Assembly (NCBI GenBank): GCA_023436025.1
Contig: JAEZKX010000053.1
Location: forward strand, 1-8,551
Length of the DNA: 8,551 nt
Source of the DNA: Pseudomonadota bacterium
Lineage (GTDB): Bacteria; Pseudomonadota; Gammaproteobacteria; Burkholderiales; Burkholderiaceae_C
Direction of reading: 5' to 3'
The notes below the pieces were generated by a model, which was not told the DNA's origin, did no database searches, and was given only the letters and a program-made list of their open reading frames with translations. Positions within the stretch are counted from its first letter, which is position 1. Every line of letters starts with the position of its first letter. The position numbers and the translations under genes are program-made. Positions 5,830-8,551 of this stretch are shown here, piece by piece.

Positions 5830-5888
5830 GGCGCGGCGTCCCGGCCTGCCTAGATTCCCGTCCAGTCACCGAGAAGATGGAAAGAAAC

Positions 5889-8551
5889 ATGGCTGCATTC
5901 GAGGGAACGGGAGCGAAGCTCGGCGCCGGAGCGCGCCGCCTGGGTGCAGCGATCCGCCGCCATCCGTGGCGCACGGCGGCGCTGCTGCCGGCGGCCGTGG
6001 TGCTCTACGTGGCGGCGCTGTATCCGTTCACTCCCAGCATCGGCGACATCCGCAAGTCGCGCCAGGAGTCGCCCAGCATCGTGCTCACGGCCGACGGCAA
6101 GGAGCTCGCCACCTTCAGGCGTGCCAACCGTGACTGGGTCAAGCTGTCCGAAGTCTCGCCCAAGGCCGTCGAGGCCCTGCTGGCCACCGAGGACCACCGC
6201 TTCTACGACCACAACGGCATCGATTTCGTGCGCACCGGCAAGGCCCTGCTCAACACGCTGCGCGGCGACGTCGAGGGCGGCTCCACCATCACGCAGCAGC
6301 TGGCGCGCAACCTCTACCCCGAGGAGATCGGGCGTGAGCAGACTGTCACCCGCAAGGTGAAGGAGGCCATCACGGCCCTGAAGATCGAGGCGATCTACAG
6401 CAAGGACGAGATCCTGGAGACCTACCTCAACTCGGTCTCCTTCCTCTACAACGCGTGGGGCATCGAGATGGCCGCGCGCACCTACTTCGACAAGCCGGCG
6501 AGCAAGCTCGACGAGCTGGAGGCGGCCACGCTGATCGGCATGCTCAAGGGCACCAGCTACTACAACCCGGTGCTCAATCCCGAGCGGGCCCTGCAGCGGC
6601 GCAACACCGTGCTGTCGCTGATGGTGCGGCACGACAAGCTGGCGCCCGAGCGCTACGAGCAGCTCAAGGCGCAGCCCATGAAGCTGAACTTCGAACGCCT
6701 GCCGGAGTTCAATGGCCCGGCCCCGCACCTGGCCGAGCACCTGCGGCGCTGGCTGCTCGAGTGGGCCGACAAGCACGACTACAACGTCTACGCCGACGGC
6801 CTGGTGGTGCGCACCACCATCGACTCGCGGCTGCAGGCCATGGCCAACGAGGCCGTGCAGCGCCAGGGCGACCTGTTGCAGGCGGTGGCGGACGTCGAGT
6901 GGAGCCGCAGCAGCACCCCCAGCCTGGGCAGCAGCGCCGAGGCCTATGCCAGGCAGCGCAACAAGGACAAGGCCTTCGACTATTTCTGGAGTTCGCGCAA
7001 GGACCTGGTCGATGCCTTCATCAAGGAGTCGCCGGAGTTCCGCGCGCTGCGCGAGCAAGGCAAGTCGCCGGCCGAGGCGCTGGCGCAGCTGCGCGGCGAG
7101 CGCGCGTTCATGGCCGAACTGCGCAGGCAGAAGACCACCATCCAGGCCGGCTTCCTGGCGATCGAGCCGGCCACCGGCCATGTGAAGGCCTGGGTCGGCA
7201 GCCGCGACTACGCAGAAGACAAGTACGACCACGTGCAGCAGGCCCGCCGCCAGCCCGGCTCCACCTTCAAGCCCTTCGTCTACGGCGCCGCCTTCGAGAT
7301 GGGCATCCCGGCGTCCGAGACGCTGATGGACGCGCCGGTCGCCATCCAGATCGACAGGAACCAGGTCTGGCGTCCGGGTGATGCGGGCGCGGGCCCGAGC
7401 AACATGCCGATGACGCTGCGCGACGCCCTGGCGAAGTCGAAGAACACGGTGACGGCGCAGCTGATGATGCGCGTCGGCCCGCAGCGCGTGGCCGACCTGG
7501 CGCGGGCCATGGGCGTGCGCCAGAGCACGCTGTCGGCCGTGCCCTCGCTGGCGCTGGGCACCAGCCCAGTGACGCTCAAGGAGATGGTGACCGCCTTCGG
7601 CACCATCGCCAACAGCGGCGGCTACATCGAGCCCGTGGTGGTGACCGCCATCGAGGACCGTGATGGCAACACCATCGAGAGCTTCCACGCGCCGGCGTCG
7701 CAGCAGGCCCTGTCGACGCGCGCGGCGCAATCGCTGCTGGACGCGCTGCGCGGCACCATCGAGACCGGGACCGCCGTCGGCTTGCGCAGCCGTTTCGGCC
7801 TGACCGGCGACCTCGCCGGCAAGACGGGCACCACCCAGGACAACACCGACGGCTGGTTCATGCTGATGCATCCGCAACTGGTGGCGGGCGCCTGGATGGG
7901 CTTCAACGACAACCGCGTGACCCTGCGCAGTGACTACTGGGGCCAAGGCGCGCACAACGCGCTGCTGGTGGTGGGCGACTTCTTCCAGCAGTCCACCAAG
8001 GCGGGACTGGTCGACCCCAAGTCGGTGTTCTCCGCGCCGCGCCAGCGCGACATCGAGCCGCCGCTGATGGACCGCATGGGCGACTGGTGGAACAGCGTGT
8101 TCAGCACGCCGCCGGCGGAGCCCGATACGACCGTGCTGGGCAGCGCCCCGGCGCAACTGGAGCCGCCGCAGCTGGAGCCCGCGCCGATCGCGGTGCTGCC
8201 GTCGACGCCCACCTATCCGCCGACTTCGGCCTATCCGGCGCCCGAGTATTCGCCGCCATCAGGCTATTCGCCTTCGCCCGGCTATTCGTCTTCGCCCGCG
8301 TATCCGCCGAGCGCCGCGGTCCCCGCCGATGCGCCGGTGGTGGTGCCGGCGCCGGAGCGCATCCCGGCCTTCCCGCGCCCGCTCGAGGTACCGCGCAGCG
8401 CCGGGGATCCGGTGGCCAGCGTGCCCGGCACGCAGGTCTACCGCATGCCGGAGCAAGCGGGCACCGCCGACGCCTCGGGCTCCGCCAGCGCGCCCTTGCT
8501 GCCGCGTTCCTTGCAGAGCGTGCCGGAGATCGGCCGCCGGGTGGAGATCGC
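5889..8551 (+). CDS. Bifunctional penicillin-binding protein, PBP1A type (3' end beyond window)
   Basis: At least 887 residues with no stop in the window. It builds peptidoglycan, polymerising glycan from lipid II and cross-linking the peptides. After a basic cytoplasmic start, residues 29-47 form the single membrane anchor (AALLPAAVVLYVAALYPF). The GT51 transglycosylase follows with EDHRFYDHNG (catalytic Glu101), GGSTITQQLARNLY (Ser132), RKVKEAITALKIE, and ILETYLN (second acidic residue Glu177). A linker with TTIDSRLQ (about 309-316) and a charged helical insert leads to the transpeptidase: GSTFKPF (nucleophile Ser458, Lys461), SKN (Ser517-Asn519) and KTGT (Lys645-Gly647). All catalytic motifs are intact. 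The insert and the IQAGFLAIEPATGHVKAWVG segment resemble Bacteroidetes-type PBP1A. The C-terminus (about 740 on) is Pro/Ala/Ser-rich with Tyr hexads. ATG 5889 follows GGAAAG. An in-frame ATG at 5877 would add four residues. It is the divergent partner of the DUF2917 gene. Confidence 0.93.
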   Translation, partial: MAAFEGTGAKLGAGARRLGAAIRRHPWRTAALLPAAVVLYVAALYPFTPSIGDIRKSRQESPSIVLTADGKELATFRRANRDWVKLSEVSPKAVEALLATEDHRFYDHNGIDFVRTGKALLNTLRGDVEGGSTITQQLARNLYPEEIGREQTVTRKVKEAITALKIEAIYSKDEILETYLNSVSFLYNAWGIEMAARTYFDKPASKLDELEAATLIGMLKGTSYYNPVLNPERALQRRNTVLSLMVRHDKLAPERYEQLKAQPMKLNFERLPEFNGPAPHLAEHLRRWLLEWADKHDYNVYADGLVVRTTIDSRLQAMANEAVQRQGDLLQAVADVEWSRSSTPSLGSSAEAYARQRNKDKAFDYFWSSRKDLVDAFIKESPEFRALREQGKSPAEALAQLRGERAFMAELRRQKTTIQAGFLAIEPATGHVKAWVGSRDYAEDKYDHVQQARRQPGSTFKPFVYGAAFEMGIPASETLMDAPVAIQIDRNQVWRPGDAGAGPSNMPMTLRDALAKSKNTVTAQLMMRVGPQRVADLARAMGVRQSTLSAVPSLALGTSPVTLKEMVTAFGTIANSGGYIEPVVVTAIEDRDGNTIESFHAPASQQALSTRAAQSLLDALRGTIETGTAVGLRSRFGLTGDLAGKTGTTQDNTDGWFMLMHPQLVAGAWMGFNDNRVTLRSDYWGQGAHNALLVVGDFFQQSTKAGLVDPKSVFSAPRQRDIEPPLMDRMGDWWNSVFSTPPAEPDTTVLGSAPAQLEPPQLEPAPIAVLPSTPTYPPTSAYPAPEYSPPSGYSPSPGYSSSPAYPPSAAVPADAPVVVPAPERIPAFPRPLEVPRSAGDPVASVPGTQVYRMPEQAGTADASGSASAPLLPRSLQSVPEIGRRVEI
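8214..8318 (+). repeat. Tyr/Pro/Ser hexapeptide repeats in the penicillin-binding protein tail
   Basis: TAT codons at 8214, 8232, 8247, 8265, 8283 and 8301 head units of mostly six residues: YPPTSA, YPAPE, YSPPSG, YSPSPG, YSSSPA, YPPSAA. The DNA is also repetitive (GGCTATTCG... units at 8262-8297). The segment lies in the predicted periplasmic tail after the transpeptidase domain and should be disordered. It could be a flexible spacer or a protein-binding stretch. Confidence 0.8.

Larger units (their letters stand above)
5655..5888. promoter_or_regulatory. Divergent intergenic region between DUF2917 and penicillin-binding protein genes
   Basis: These 234 bases hold the promoters of two divergent genes. 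They contain an 11-base perfect inverted repeat whose arms (5714-5724 and 5819-5829) each lie 60 bases from the start they face, a further TGTAGG at 5737-5742, a 16-base palindrome (5683-5698), a 7-base-stem hairpin (5742-5760) and the palindrome TTGCGCGCAA (5774-5783). TAGATT at 5851-5856 is a loose -10-like hexamer for the plus-strand gene. No other gene is evident. Confidence 0.55.

Noticed and set aside
5877..5888. Alternative ATG at 5877 for the penicillin-binding protein
   Set aside because: It is in frame and adds only four residues, so it cannot be excluded. ATG 5889 is preferred because GGAAAG precedes it.
5850..8156. A 768-codon antisense frame across the penicillin-binding protein gene
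   Set aside because: The opposite strand carries all GT51 and transpeptidase motifs in order, and the antisense product has no domain pattern.

Overview
This is a very GC-rich window with near-wall-to-wall coding and strong third-position GC. The best guess is a betaproteobacterium of the Burkholderiales, probably Comamonadaceae (Variovorax/Ramlibacter-like). The grounds are base composition, a DUF2917 protein, small degenerate kinase-like proteins beside a receiver gene, and the overall protein style. No database was searched, so this placement is an inference.

Layout. Positions 1-120 are a CAG/CCG-type repeat tract that probably holds the Gln/Pro-rich end of a plus-strand gene (stop at 72-74). 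A minus-strand pair follows: a 147-aa single-domain response regulator (1780 to 1337), then a 410-aa degenerate histidine-kinase-like protein with a pseudo-receiver tail (1353 to 121), overlapping by 17 bases. A 166-base divergent promoter region (1781-1946) separates them from an 823-aa plus-strand PAS-PAS-PAS-GGDEF-EAL protein (1947-4418). Its stop codon overlaps that of a convergent minus-strand gene for a second degenerate kinase-like protein (about 250 aa, 5167 to 4415). Upstream on the minus strand is a 104-aa DUF2917 protein (5654 to 5340). A 234-base divergent intergenic region rich in symmetric sequences (5655-5888) leads to a plus-strand bifunctional penicillin-binding protein (GT51 transglycosylase plus transpeptidase). 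It starts at 5889 and is still open at the window end. No stretch over 300 bases lacks a gene, and I see no RNA gene, insertion sequence, CRISPR array or convincing rho-independent terminator.

How it may fit together. The left two thirds look like a signalling cluster: an intact receiver, two kinase-like proteins that have lost their recognisable ATP-binding boxes, and a large c-di-GMP enzyme with intact synthesis and hydrolysis motifs. The right third is cell-wall synthesis. A short motif (GGCG, 0-3 bases, TCCTAC followed by A or G) occurs about 60-100 bases upstream of four of the starts, always in the same orientation relative to the gene. It is the best candidate here for an undescribed regulatory link. 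The penicillin-binding protein also resembles the Bacteroidetes-type PBP1A more than the usual proteobacterial one. I did not find a clearly novel multi-gene system such as defence or mobile elements.
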